Of a DNA stretch of 64,000 nucleotides, positions 48,448-57,914 are shown piece by piece. Position 1 is the stretch's first letter; every line of letters starts with the position of its first letter. The translations under genes were made by a program, and so were the position numbers. This DNA is from Pycnococcus provasolii (taxonomy: Eukaryota > Chlorophyta > Pseudoscourfieldiophyceae > Pseudoscourfieldiales > Pycnococcaceae), in the NCBI GenBank assembly GCA_938743325.2, contig OW568883.1:186001-250000 (forward strand). The letters run 5' to 3'. The notes under the pieces are model-generated. The model had not been told where the DNA came from and ran no database searches. It saw only the letters and a list, made by a program, of their open reading frames with translations.

Positions 48448-49620
48448 ATGGCGTCAGATTCGCTGTTGCACCGCCGCGTGCGTAAGCAGTTCAACAGGCA
48501 GTGGTACGAGGGCTCGGTTGCTTCGTACGACGCCTTGGCGGGCTGGTACTTGGTCAAGTACGACGACGGCGACCAGGAGGAGGTCACGCACGCGCAGTTG
48601 TTGAGACTCGTCGAGGCGATGGAGAGGCACACATTGGTGCAGAAACAACAACGACAACAACAACGACGACGACAACAACGACGACAACAACAACAACAAC
48701 GACGACAACAACAACAACGAACCGAGGAGGAGGAGGAGGCGACGCGGGAGACGAAGAAGAGGCGTGTGGCAAAGGAGGACGCCGCTCCTTCGCCATCCAC
48801 CCCAGTGCCTTCCCCTCTTGGCAGGTCCGAGTACGAGCGCGAGCGCGACGAGCAGGTGGCGCGCAACAAGCGTCTCATGGCGGACCTGGGCATCGTGCAG
48901 ACCACCGCCGACATGCGCGCGCGCATGGCCGCTGACCAAAAAGAGCGAACGAGGCTGGCACCCAGGCAGGCACCGGCCACCCCTCGCGCCCCCTCGAGGC
49001 GATCGGGTCGACTCCTCGGCGAGTCGCCGTCCGTCTCGCCGCAGAAGGCGTACGAGCTATGCGCGGAGGCCGAAGGCGATCACGGCGAGCGACCACCTCC
49101 TCCCTCCGTTCCGAAAAGAGCGGCAGGAAAGAAGGCCATCGAGCAGCACGACGCTAACGTCACCCGCCCGTCTTGGCACGGGAACAAGGCGTCCGAGCCG
49201 TACGAGGGCGCAAGAGACTTCGTGCTACCGCCTCCGCCGCCCAACGTGCGCCGTCACCTCTCTTGCCACTGCTGCACGCAGTGCCGCGCCTCGTGGCGCG
49301 GCGCCATGAGTCCTCCTCTGGCGTGCACGACGTGCGGAATCGTGTTCTGCGCGCGGTGTCTGTTCCACATTACAGACGCCGACTCCATGGAGGACGTCTA
49401 TCAATTCGTGCAACAGCACCAGAACGCGGACGGCACCGTCGTGGGCCCGGGCTGGAGCTGCTTCGTGTGCCAGGGCACGTGCGCGTGCCAGAACGAGGCC
49501 TTGCGGACGTACTACCGCGGCGAGCCGGGAGTGCGCATCCTGTGCCACAAACACATGGGCTGGGTGGGCGTCTCGGGCGGCGCGCACACGCTGGACGCCT
49601 CAGCAGTGGTGCCCAGTTGA
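48448..49620 (+). CDS. CDCA7-type zinc-finger protein with Tudor-like N-terminus
   Basis: A 390-residue protein. The N-terminus has a Tudor-like strand set (RVRKQFNRQWYEGSVASYD, GWYLVKYDDGDQEEV). Then comes a Gln/Arg tract coded by CAA/CGA repeats (about 48645-48720), an acidic/basic linker and a 4CXXC-R1 zinc-finger domain: CHCCTQCRASW, CTTCGIVFCARCLF, WSCFVCQGTCACQ, then RTYYRGEPGV. CDCA7-class fingers recruit HELLS/DDM1-type remodellers and recognise hemimethylated CpG, so a DNA-methylation role is plausible. The start is ATG 48448. It is convergent with RPB1, with 177 bp between stops. Confidence 0.85.
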   Translation: MASDSLLHRRVRKQFNRQWYEGSVASYDALAGWYLVKYDDGDQEEVTHAQLLRLVEAMERHTLVQKQQRQQQRRRQQRRQQQQQRRQQQQRTEEEEEATRETKKRRVAKEDAAPSPSTPVPSPLGRSEYERERDEQVARNKRLMADLGIVQTTADMRARMAADQKERTRLAPRQAPATPRAPSRRSGRLLGESPSVSPQKAYELCAEAEGDHGERPPPPSVPKRAAGKKAIEQHDANVTRPSWHGNKASEPYEGARDFVLPPPPPNVRRHLSCHCCTQCRASWRGAMSPPLACTTCGIVFCARCLFHITDADSMEDVYQFVQQHQNADGTVVGPGWSCFVCQGTCACQNEALRTYYRGEPGVRILCHKHMGWVGVSGGAHTLDASAVVPS

Positions 49621-49797
49621 GCTCGCCGGTGCGCGCAAGGAGCTTGCACGCTCTGGGTTTGAGTTTTGGAATCGTGAGTCTTTGTATTTTGCAAGTTGCC
49701 AATCTTTGTTTTGTTACCAAAAGCTTTCCTCCACTGCAATCCACTATTGGAACAATCCTCAGTTCCTCCACCATTGCAAAAATCCTCCACTCCTCCA

Positions 49798-52700
49798 CTA
49801 GGCATCCTCCTCCTCCGCTCCGCCTGTCGTTGGCGGCGTGTAAACTGGTGAGCTCGGGCTGTACGCTATGATGTGTCAGGTGTGAGTGTTAGTGATTGTT
49901 TAGCACGAGATGAGAAAAGCAAGAAAGGCGTACTAGGACTCGTTGGGCTGTATGCTGCATTGGTTTGATGTTAGTGATGGTGTCAGTGATTGTGTTTCAG
50001 CACGAAATGAGCAGACAGGAGATGAGAAAAGAAAGCAAGGCGTACTAGGTGAAGTCGGCGAGCTGTAATTGTTTTGATTTGCGCGTGTGAGTTCCTTGAT
50101 TCTGGCATGGCAGACAGGCATAAGACAGACAGATGTGAACGCAAAATCCGTACTATGTAGGACTCGTGGGTGAGTAAGCGGGACTCCTGTGTTTGATAAA
50201 TGGGAGTTCTTGAGTGAGTCGCGTTGATTCCGGCATGGCACAGGCAGAGTTGCGAAACAATAATCTTGCGTTGGAGAATAGGCCGGCGACGTTGGCGAGC
50301 TGCGTTGTAGGTGTTTTGGTTCAGCGTCAGTAAGAGAGATAGAGAGCACAAAAGAAAAAAGCAAAGTTGTCGCAGCACGTACTATGCTGTGGGTTGTATG
50401 AAGGATCGTTAGTCAAGAAGCAAGCATCGAACAGCACGCGACACAAGCATGAAAAGGACTCGCCTGGCGAGGTTGGCGAGCTGCGTTGTAGGTGTTTTTG
50501 GGTCAGCGTCAGTAAGAGAGATAGAGAGCATAAAAGAAAAAAGCAAAGTTGTCGCAGCACGTACTATGCTGTGGGTTGTATGAAGGATCGTTAGTCAAGA
50601 AGCAAGAATCGAACAGCACGCGACACAAGCATGAAAAGGACTCGCCTGGCGACGTTGGCGAGCTGCGTTGTAGGTGTTTTTGGTTCAGCGTCAGTAAGAG
50701 AGATAGAGAGCATAAAAGAAAAAAGCAAAGTTGTCGCAGCACGTACTATGCTGTGGGTTGTATGAAGGATCGTTAGTCAAGAAGCAAGAATCGAACAGCA
50801 CGCGACACAAGCATGAAAAGGACTCGCCTGGCGACGTTGGCGAGCTGCGTTGTAGGTGTTTTTGGTTCAGCGTCAGTAAGAGAGATAGAGAGCACAAAAG
50901 AAAAAAGCAAAGTTGTCGCAGCACGTACTATGCTGTGGGTTGTATGAAGGATCGTTAGTCAAGAAGCAAGCATCGAACAGCACGCGACACAAGCATGAAA
51001 AGGACTCGCCTGGCGACGTTGGCGAGCTGCGTTGTAGGTGTTTTTGGGTCAGCGTCAGTAAGAGAGATAGAGAGCATAAAAGAAAAAAACAAAGTTGTCG
51101 CAGCACGTACTATGCTGTGGGTTGTATGAAGGATCGTTAGTCAAGAAGCAAGCATCGAACAGCACGCGACACAAGCATGAAAAGGACTCGCCTGGCGACG
51201 TTGGCGAGCTGCGTTGTAGGTGTTTTTGGGTCAGCGTCAGTAAGAGAGATAGAGAGCATAAAAGAAAAAAGCAAAGTTGTCGCAGCACGTACTATGCTGT
51301 GGGTTGTATGAAGGATCGTTAGTCAAGAAGCAAGCATCGAACAGCACGCGACACAAGCATGAAAAGGACTCGCCTGGCGACGTTGGCGAGCTGCGTTGTA
51401 GGTGTTTTTGGGTCAGCGTCAGTAAGAGAGATAGAGAGCATAAAAGAAAAAAACAAAGTTGTCGCAGCACGTACTATGCTGTGGGTTGTATGAAGGATCG
51501 TTAGTCAAGAAGCAAGCATCGAACAGCACGCGACACAAGCATGAAAAGGACTCGCCTGGCGACGTTGGCGAGCTGCGTTGTAGGTGTTTTTGGTTCAGCG
51601 TCAGTAAGAGAGATAGAGAGCACAAAAGAAAAAAGCAAAGTTGTCGCAGCACGTACTATGCTGTGGGTTGTATGAAGGATCGTTAGTCAAGAAGCAAGCA
51701 TCGAACAGCACGCGACACAAGCATGAAAAGGACTCGCCTGGCGACGTTGGCGAGCTGCGTTGTAGGTGTTTTTGGTTCAGCGTCAGTAAGAGAGATAGAG
51801 AGCACAAAAGAAAAAAGCAAAGTTGTCGCAGCACGTACTATGCTGTGGGTTGTATGAAGGATCGTTAGTCAAGAAGCAAGCATCGAACAGCACGCGACAC
51901 AAGCATGAAAAGGACTCGCCTGGCGAGGTTGGCGAGCTGTAATGTAGGTGTTTTGATTCAGCGTCAGTAAGAGAGATAGAGAGCACAAAAGAAAAAGGCA
52001 AAGTTGTCGCAGCACGTACTAAGCTGTGGATTGTTAAAGGGATCGTTAGTCAAGAAGCAAGCATCGAACAGCACGCGAAACAAGCATGAATCGAACGCGC
52101 CTGGCGAAGTCGGCGAATATCTGTGGTAGGGGGAAAGTGATTGAAATAGTCAGTTGCGTGTTGTTCTCCCGGGGCAAGAGAAGCAAGAAGCGAGACAATG
52201 AACTTGCGCTGGCGAAGTCGGCGAATATCTGTGGTAGGGGGAAAGTGATTGAAATAGTCAGTTGCGTGTTGTTCTCCCGAGGCAAGAGAAGCAAGAAGCG
52301 AGACAATGAACTTGCGCTGGCGAGGTTGGCGAGCTGTAATGGTTTTGATTTGCGCGCGTGAGTTCCTTGATTCTGGCAGACAGGCATAAGATGAAGGCAA
52401 AATCCGTACTATGCAGGACTCCTGTGAAATGGTTTGGGGTTTGGGGTTTGGGGTTTGGGGTTTTTCTTGAGTCAGTCGCGTTGATTCTGGCATGGCACAC
52501 AAGGCAGAGAGTTGCGAAACAATAATCTTGCGTTGGCGAATAAGCAGGACTCGTGGGACTATACCCCGGGCTAACCCCACCGCCACCCGGACTGAAGCTC
52601 GCGGGACTCATCATGCTATGGCTCGGCGAGAAAATAGCAGCGTTTCCATCAGCCTGATGGCCACCAAACGGCGAAAACATAGCCTGGCTTGACGGACTCA

Positions 52701-55700
52701 TGCCGCCACCACCAGCAAACGGAGAAAACAATCCACCCTGTTGGCCAGGACTCATCACCGCAAATGGGCTGCTGTGCATTGGCGTCATCATGCTAGGCGT
52801 CATGGGATGCTGCTCCTTCATGAGAAGACCACCACCACCACCACCTGCACCACCATCCATGTCCATAGCCCTCTCCAATTTCTCCTCGTCCAATACCAAA
52901 TCAAAGCTTCCTGTTCCCACGGGTGCAAGCTGTCCCATCATGATGGGTCCTGACACGCCTCGCATGCGATCCGTCATGCCGTGCGCGCTCGCCTCGAACA
53001 GAATGTCCACCGTCTCCTCGAACGAGCATCGCATCAGAGGTCCATTTTCCACGCGATTGATGCCGTGTCTGGTGATCGCCATCAGGTAGCCTCGGCACGT
53101 CATCACGTCGCACAGAATGCTCAGGTGCCTGTAATTCACATAAGATCCGTCAAACTCAATCACGCCGCGCAGCTCTCGCAGCAGAGCCGCTCGCGTCGCC
53201 TCGATGCCGAACAGCTGGAGCGTCTCCACCAAATCATTTGTCAGGCACCTCGAGAAGTCGATGCGCTCGTCGCACATCACCTCCGCCATGTTCACACCCT
53301 CGGTGTCGAGCATCCACTCATCCTCGTTGTGGTACCCGTCTACCGTGTTCACAACCTTCTTCGTCTGCCTCAAAAACACCTTCTTGATGTTTTGCACGCC
53401 GCGCAGCGGCATGTCCATCAGGCTGGACTCCACCCTCTTCAGGAAATCCGCGGCATCGTCGTCGACAGCCACCACAGAGCTGCGTGTTGACTGCTGACCA
53501 CCACCACCACCAGTACCACCACCACCACTTTCACCACCACCACCACCACCACCACCACCACCACCCTCATCGGGACCACCGTCAGCCACGTCGCCACCTT
53601 CGTCGTCGCCGAATCCCTTCAGCTCCGCGGAATTATCGTCAACCACTCTCACTCGTAGCACGAGCTCTTCCGCGTTATCATCGGTGAACACCAAATGAAG
53701 ATCGCCGCCAAACTCGCTCTCCATCCTGCTGGCAATCGTTCCCATGTCCAACTTTTTGTCCACCATCAGCTCGCGGTTGAGAACAATCCTCAGCACCCAT
53801 GGAGAGATGCGGTTCAGATCCACCTCCTCGTCGGGCAGCTCGTAGTACTGCTCAACCCACTCCTTGTCCTCATCCACGATCGTCTTGGTGATCTCCGGAT
53901 CGTAGTAAATCTCCGTCATCGACGTCACCTGCTTCAGCGTCGTAAATTCAAGGTAGCACTGCACGTCTTTCGCCGACTCTTTCGTTTTGCTCCACGGTTC
54001 CTTCAGGTACACCGTCAGACTCGGCGTCCTGATGCTCTTCGAAATGTTGATAATCTCCGTCAGGCGAGGCACTCCGAGCGTCACGTTCTTCGCAGATACA
54101 CCAGCAAAGTGGAACGTGTTTAAAGTCATCTGAGTCGCGGGCTCGCCGACGCTCTGCGCCGCCAAGCATCCGATCATCTCGCCAGGCTGCGCTTGGCTCA
54201 CCAAAAATCGGTGCTCAATCTCGCCCATCAGCCACTCGAAAGCCTGCCTCGTCAAGCCGTACTCCATCAGCACGCGCTTACTTGCCAGCTTGCATCGAAT
54301 CAAGCTCGAGAAGAGGATCGTCGAATTCGCCTGAGCCTCCTTGGAAAGCAGATCGTCGCCAACCACCACCACGAGCTTACTCGTCGTGAGCTTCTTAATC
54401 TCGTCCATGATGCCCATTGGCGTCAGGTACGACGTCCCCGCACCTCCAGACACCTGAAACATCCTCTGAGCATTCGTGATCAGCCTCGACACATTCAGCG
54501 GCAGCGGCCAACTCGTGTCGCCGCTCGGAATGATGTCGCACCTCAAATCTTTCAAGTCTCTCTTCAGCTGATCCACCTCCTCCTGCATCTTCTTCTGGAT
54601 CTCAGGGTCCGTCATCATGCTCTGCCACGTATCGTCGTCCACGCAATCAGGCTTCTCGTCCTCGTCGTCGCCGTGGCCCCACATGTAAACCTGCGAAAAC
54701 TTCTTCTCATTCCATTTCAGGTGGTCCAGCGACTGCGTCTCAATGTACTCGGCAGCCATGCCATCCTCGCCGTACAGGAATTGGATGATGTCGCCGTTTC
54801 CATTCCGGGCCGTGCCATCGTACTGAACCCTCACATCCTCCATCGCCTTGACGAGCCTTCTCTGGATGTACCCCGTCGACGCCGTCTTCACGGCTGTGTC
54901 AATCAGTCCCTCGCGTCCGCCCATGGCGTGGAAGAAAAACTCTTGCGGCGTTAATCCTCTCAGGTAGCTGTTCTCCACGAATCCGCGGCTCTCTGGGCCG
55001 TAGTCATCCTTGACGAAGTGAGGCAGCGTTCGTCCGACAAACCCGTACGGAATTCGCTTGCCCTCGACGTTCTGCTGCCCCACGCAAGCAATCATCTGCG
55101 CGATGTTAATCGGCGATCCCTTGCTTCCAGCCGTCACCATGCGCTTCACGTTGTTGTCGTCTGGAAGGCTGAGCTGCGCGCTTTTTCCAGCCTTGTTCGT
55201 CGCCGAGTTGAGAACCTTGTTCACCTCGTCCTCGAACGTCTCCTGCACCGTTCGGCCCGGCTGCTGCTCGAGGCTCTTCGTCTGCCACTTCTCGATGAGA
55301 ACCTTGACGTCGCTTTTCGCCTTTGCGATCGTCTCGTTGATTGCCATCATCGTGTCCTGGTCGGCAACCGTGTCTCCGATGCCGATCGAGAAGCTTCGCT
55401 GGAGCAGCCAGCTATTCACCAGCCACTGCGTGCTTCCAATGAAGTCCTTCGTCGCGGTCGGACCGCACTCCTCCCAGGTGACGTGAATCACGCTGCCTGC
55501 GCTGGCGCCGAGGCTCTTTTTGTCGAACGTTCCCGTGATCAGCTCGCCGCTCTCGACAATCACCTGGCTGTCGGTGGGCGAGAAGTCCTTCGGTTCACCA
55601 TCGGCGTACCAGTTGCTCTTGCGCGTTAGGTTGATGTTCGGCAAGAACAGGTTGAACACCTGCTTGCCCGTCCACAGAGGCTTCGGCTTGAGAATGGTTG

Positions 55701-57567
55701 GCATGGGAATCTTGCCGTCCCAGTTGCGGTGCCACATGCACACGTTCATGAACAGATCCTTCTCCAAGAAGGTGTCGCGCTTTGTCATGATGCGGCAGCC
55801 GAGCAGCGTGTCCTGGACGATACCCATCACAGGTTTATTCGCCTGCGGCGAGACGATCATCTTGTCCGTCGTCATCATGTGCTCAATCTCAGCCTTCGTC
55901 TCGAATGACTGAGGGAGGTGCATGTTCATCTCGTCGCCGTCAAAGTCGGCGTTGTACGGCGGCGTAACGGACAGGTTCATGCGAAATGTGCTGTACGGGA
56001 AGATCCTCACGCGATGTCCCATGATGGACATCTTGTGCAGACTAGGCTGCCGATTGAAGAGCACAACGTCTCCGTTCATCATGTGCCGCTCAACCACCAT
56101 GCCATACTCCAAGTGCCGGTCGCCCGACTGCTTGAGGTATCTCAGGTCGATGCGGTGGCCCTCAGTGTCGACGATGTACTTGGCACCAGTCTTGCCAGGC
56201 AGCGGATTCGGGCCATTCTCCACGAGCTCCTTGAGCCTCTCGTAGTTGTACGGCGTGACGATCTCAGGGACGGTGAGGTTGAGCGCGATTGTGCCCGGCA
56301 CGCCAAGCTCGTCCAGCGCGAGATTCGGGTCGGGCGTGATGACCGAACGCGCGGAGAAGTCAACGCGCTTTCCCATCAGGTTGCCGCGTATGCGGCCCTC
56401 CTTCGACTTTAGGCGCTGGCTGATTGACTTGATCGGCCGTCCTGTGCGCGTCAGAGCTGGATTTTGCCCCGCCATGTCGTTGATCATGTACGTCGAGACG
56501 TGAAACTGCAGCAGCTCGGCAAAGTCCTCGAGCATGTGTGCGGGAGCTCCGCCATCCTGGTGCTTTCGCAGGGCGTTGGACGCACGAACAATCTCGACGA
56601 GCTTGTGCGTGAGGTCGTCCTCCGACCTCCCGCCACTTCCGCCGTCCATGCTAACGGACGGGCGCACGGCGAGCGGCGGAATGGGAAGCACGCTGACGAT
56701 GAACCACTCGGGTCGCGACCACTTGGGATCGAGGCCAAGCGCGATGCAGTCGTCGTCAGAGATAGCCATCAAAATGTCGCGCGCGCGAGCTGGGGAGATG
56801 GTCTGCTTGAGGGCACCGGAGGAACCCGTCTCGTCGTCGTTGTTAGCCTGCGGCTTCCACTCCGCGACGAGTTTCTGGTCAACGAACTTAAGCGACGGCT
56901 GGCTTGCGCCGCACCCGCCACCCGTGGCGGTTGCATCGTCGCCGTCGTCGAAGCTGCACTTCTGCGCGGTGCGGCACAGGTCGGACGTGTACCTCAGCCG
57001 CATCTCCGGCCTTTTCAGCTTCTTGGCGTGTGCAAACTTTGCCGTCGTGCGCGAGCACTTCAGGCGCGAGCATGAGAAGCACACGGAGCGAAGCACACGA
57101 AGCGTCGTGTTCATCAGCCCTGGATGGAAGACGGGCTGTGCGAGCTCGAGGTGCCCAAAGTGGCCCGCGCACTCCTTCTGATCACCACCGCAGCTTCGGC
57201 ACAGCAGGTCCTTGTCCATCGTTCCCATCAGAGGGTCGCTGAGACCACCCGGACGCGGAAATCCCTTCTCGTACGAAACGTCGCTGGTGATCTCGCAGAC
57301 GGACATCATGCGCGTCTCCTCTGGACTCAGCACGCCGAGCTGCACGAGTGACACCTTGCCGGTGGGTGCTGTTGAGTGACTGAACTGCGACGCGGTGGAC
57401 GGATGCGGCGGCGCGTGGGAGAAGGGCATCGTGTACTGCGTGTCTGCAATCACGTGCTGCTGCTGCTGTTGCTGCACTGGCACGGTCGCTTCGTCGCCAT
57501 CCCCCATTTCAGCGGCTGCACCGCTATTATGGAGCATAGCAGGTTGCGACACTGCGCCGTCCGCCAT
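49798..57567 (-). CDS. RPB1: RNA polymerase II largest subunit with a CTD split into microexons
   Basis: The first exon (52532-57567) codes the whole catalytic body: zinc-binding CRSCGGDQKECAGHFGHLEL, RGNLMGKRVDFSARSVI, the Mg-binding NADFDGDEMN, the bridge/trigger region, and a Gly/Ser-rich linker ending VSPGYSPTSPAYSP. After it the frame is closed, but 28 small exons restore it: 52410-52421, 52316-52333, 52208-52228, 52101-52120, 52020-52023, then nine 17-nt exons (51920-51936 and every 182 bp down to 50464-50480), each followed by a 4-nt exon (51839-51842 down to 50383-50386). Last come 50270-50299, 50154-50186, 50046-50062, 49934-49954 and 49798-49865. The exons total 5469 nt = 1822 residues plus TAG. 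The CTD reads 16 YSPTSPA, 3 YSPTSPT and YSPSSPV, then an acidic end (GGAEEEDA). Introns are 68-109 nt, 14 GC-AG and 14 GT-AG. Protein identity is certain; the exon model is deduced from phase, splice sites and heptad logic. Confidence 0.88.
50283..52100 (-). repeat. Ten-copy 182-bp tandem array encoding one CTD heptad per unit
   Basis: Eight exact 182-bp periods (50464-51919) are flanked by one 181-bp unit at each side (50283-50463 and 51920-52100). On the minus strand each unit holds heptad-coding CTCGCCAACGTCGCCAG (or a variant), a 77-nt intron starting GCGAGT, a 4-nt exon, and an 83-84-nt intron starting GTACGT. Intron ends are CCACAG and ACGCAG (or TTACAG). Branch-like GACTAAC and TTACTGAC precede the acceptors. 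Units differ at only a few positions, which shows recent amplification or gene conversion. Confidence 0.95.
50383..52023 (-). other. Set of ten 4-nt microexons (CATA x9, CTTA x1)
   Basis: Positions: 52020-52023 (CTTA), 51839-51842, 51657-51660, 51475-51478, 51293-51296, 51111-51114, 50929-50932, 50747-50750, 50565-50568 and 50383-50386 (all CATA). Each is preceded by CCACAG and followed by GTACGT. Joined to the previous exon (ending in G) and the next (starting with C), each completes GCA or GCT (Ala) and TAC (Tyr), linking one heptad to the next. Confidence 0.8.
52101..52316 (-). repeat. Two-copy 108-bp tandem repeat in the RPB1 CTD
   Basis: Two nearly identical 108-bp units. Each has one 20-21-nt exon coding YSPTSP plus part of the Ala codon, and an 87-nt GC-AG intron ending CTACCACAG. 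Here a heptad sits in one exon, unlike the 182-bp units. Confidence 0.9.
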
Positions 57568-57914
57568 GACGCGAGGTTTGCGCCCCTGACCCTGCGTCCG
57601 TGCTCTGTGGTGACGGCGGCGGAGGATGAGAAGTGTTTGTCCGGGGAGAGAGCCCTAGACTCATTACCGTTTTGCGACCATTCTCGCCGACCAGGGCTGT
57701 CCCAGGTTTTTTCCACCCCCCCCCTTCCTACTCCCTCCTTTCCTATAACCCTCCCTCCTTTCGTCCCTCTTCTCTTCTCTTCTTCTTCATTCATTCTTCT
57801 TCATTCTCGTTCATTCTAGGGGTTTGGGGAGAGAAAATTCGGGGTTGGGGGAGAGAAATTCGGGGGGGGGGGGGGGGGGGAGTATCAGGCGTCCATTCCC
57901 ACCGCCACGAAGTG
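57568..57914. promoter_or_regulatory. Divergent promoter, RPB1 / RRP45
   Basis: 347 bp between the two ATGs, with a CT-rich tract (57715-57800) and a 19-nt G-run (57862-57880) just upstream of RRP45. It couples Pol II and exosome genes by position; co-regulation is inferred. Confidence 0.45.
57862..57880. repeat. 19-nt G homopolymer
   Basis: An uninterrupted G-run about 35 nt before the RRP45 ATG, so probably in the 5' UTR or core promoter; it could form a G-quadruplex. Confidence 0.95.

Noticed and set aside
50464-51936. Alternative splicing model with GT donors (SPTSPGD units, microexons skipped)
   Set aside because: It is in frame within the array but loses Tyr1 of every heptad and does not explain the edge exons. 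It is kept only as an alternative to test.
50327-52001. Serial 75-77-codon ORFs on both strands repeating every 182 bp, looking like a tandem gene family
   Set aside because: They are by-products of the tandem array. On the minus strand they read through introns of the RPB1 CTD; on the plus strand they are antisense. The heptad logic explains the DNA better.
50283-52100. A CRISPR array or satellite DNA
   Set aside because: Units are 182 bp with no short repeat-spacer structure, and each unit has coding heptad sequence in phase. It is not a CRISPR array and more than a neutral satellite.
52258-52531. Continuation of the RPB1 frame past 52532 as a true C-terminus
   Set aside because: After YSPTSPAYSP the frame gives non-CTD sequence with no heptads, whereas splicing at GCAAGA restores perfect heptads to a proper stop.
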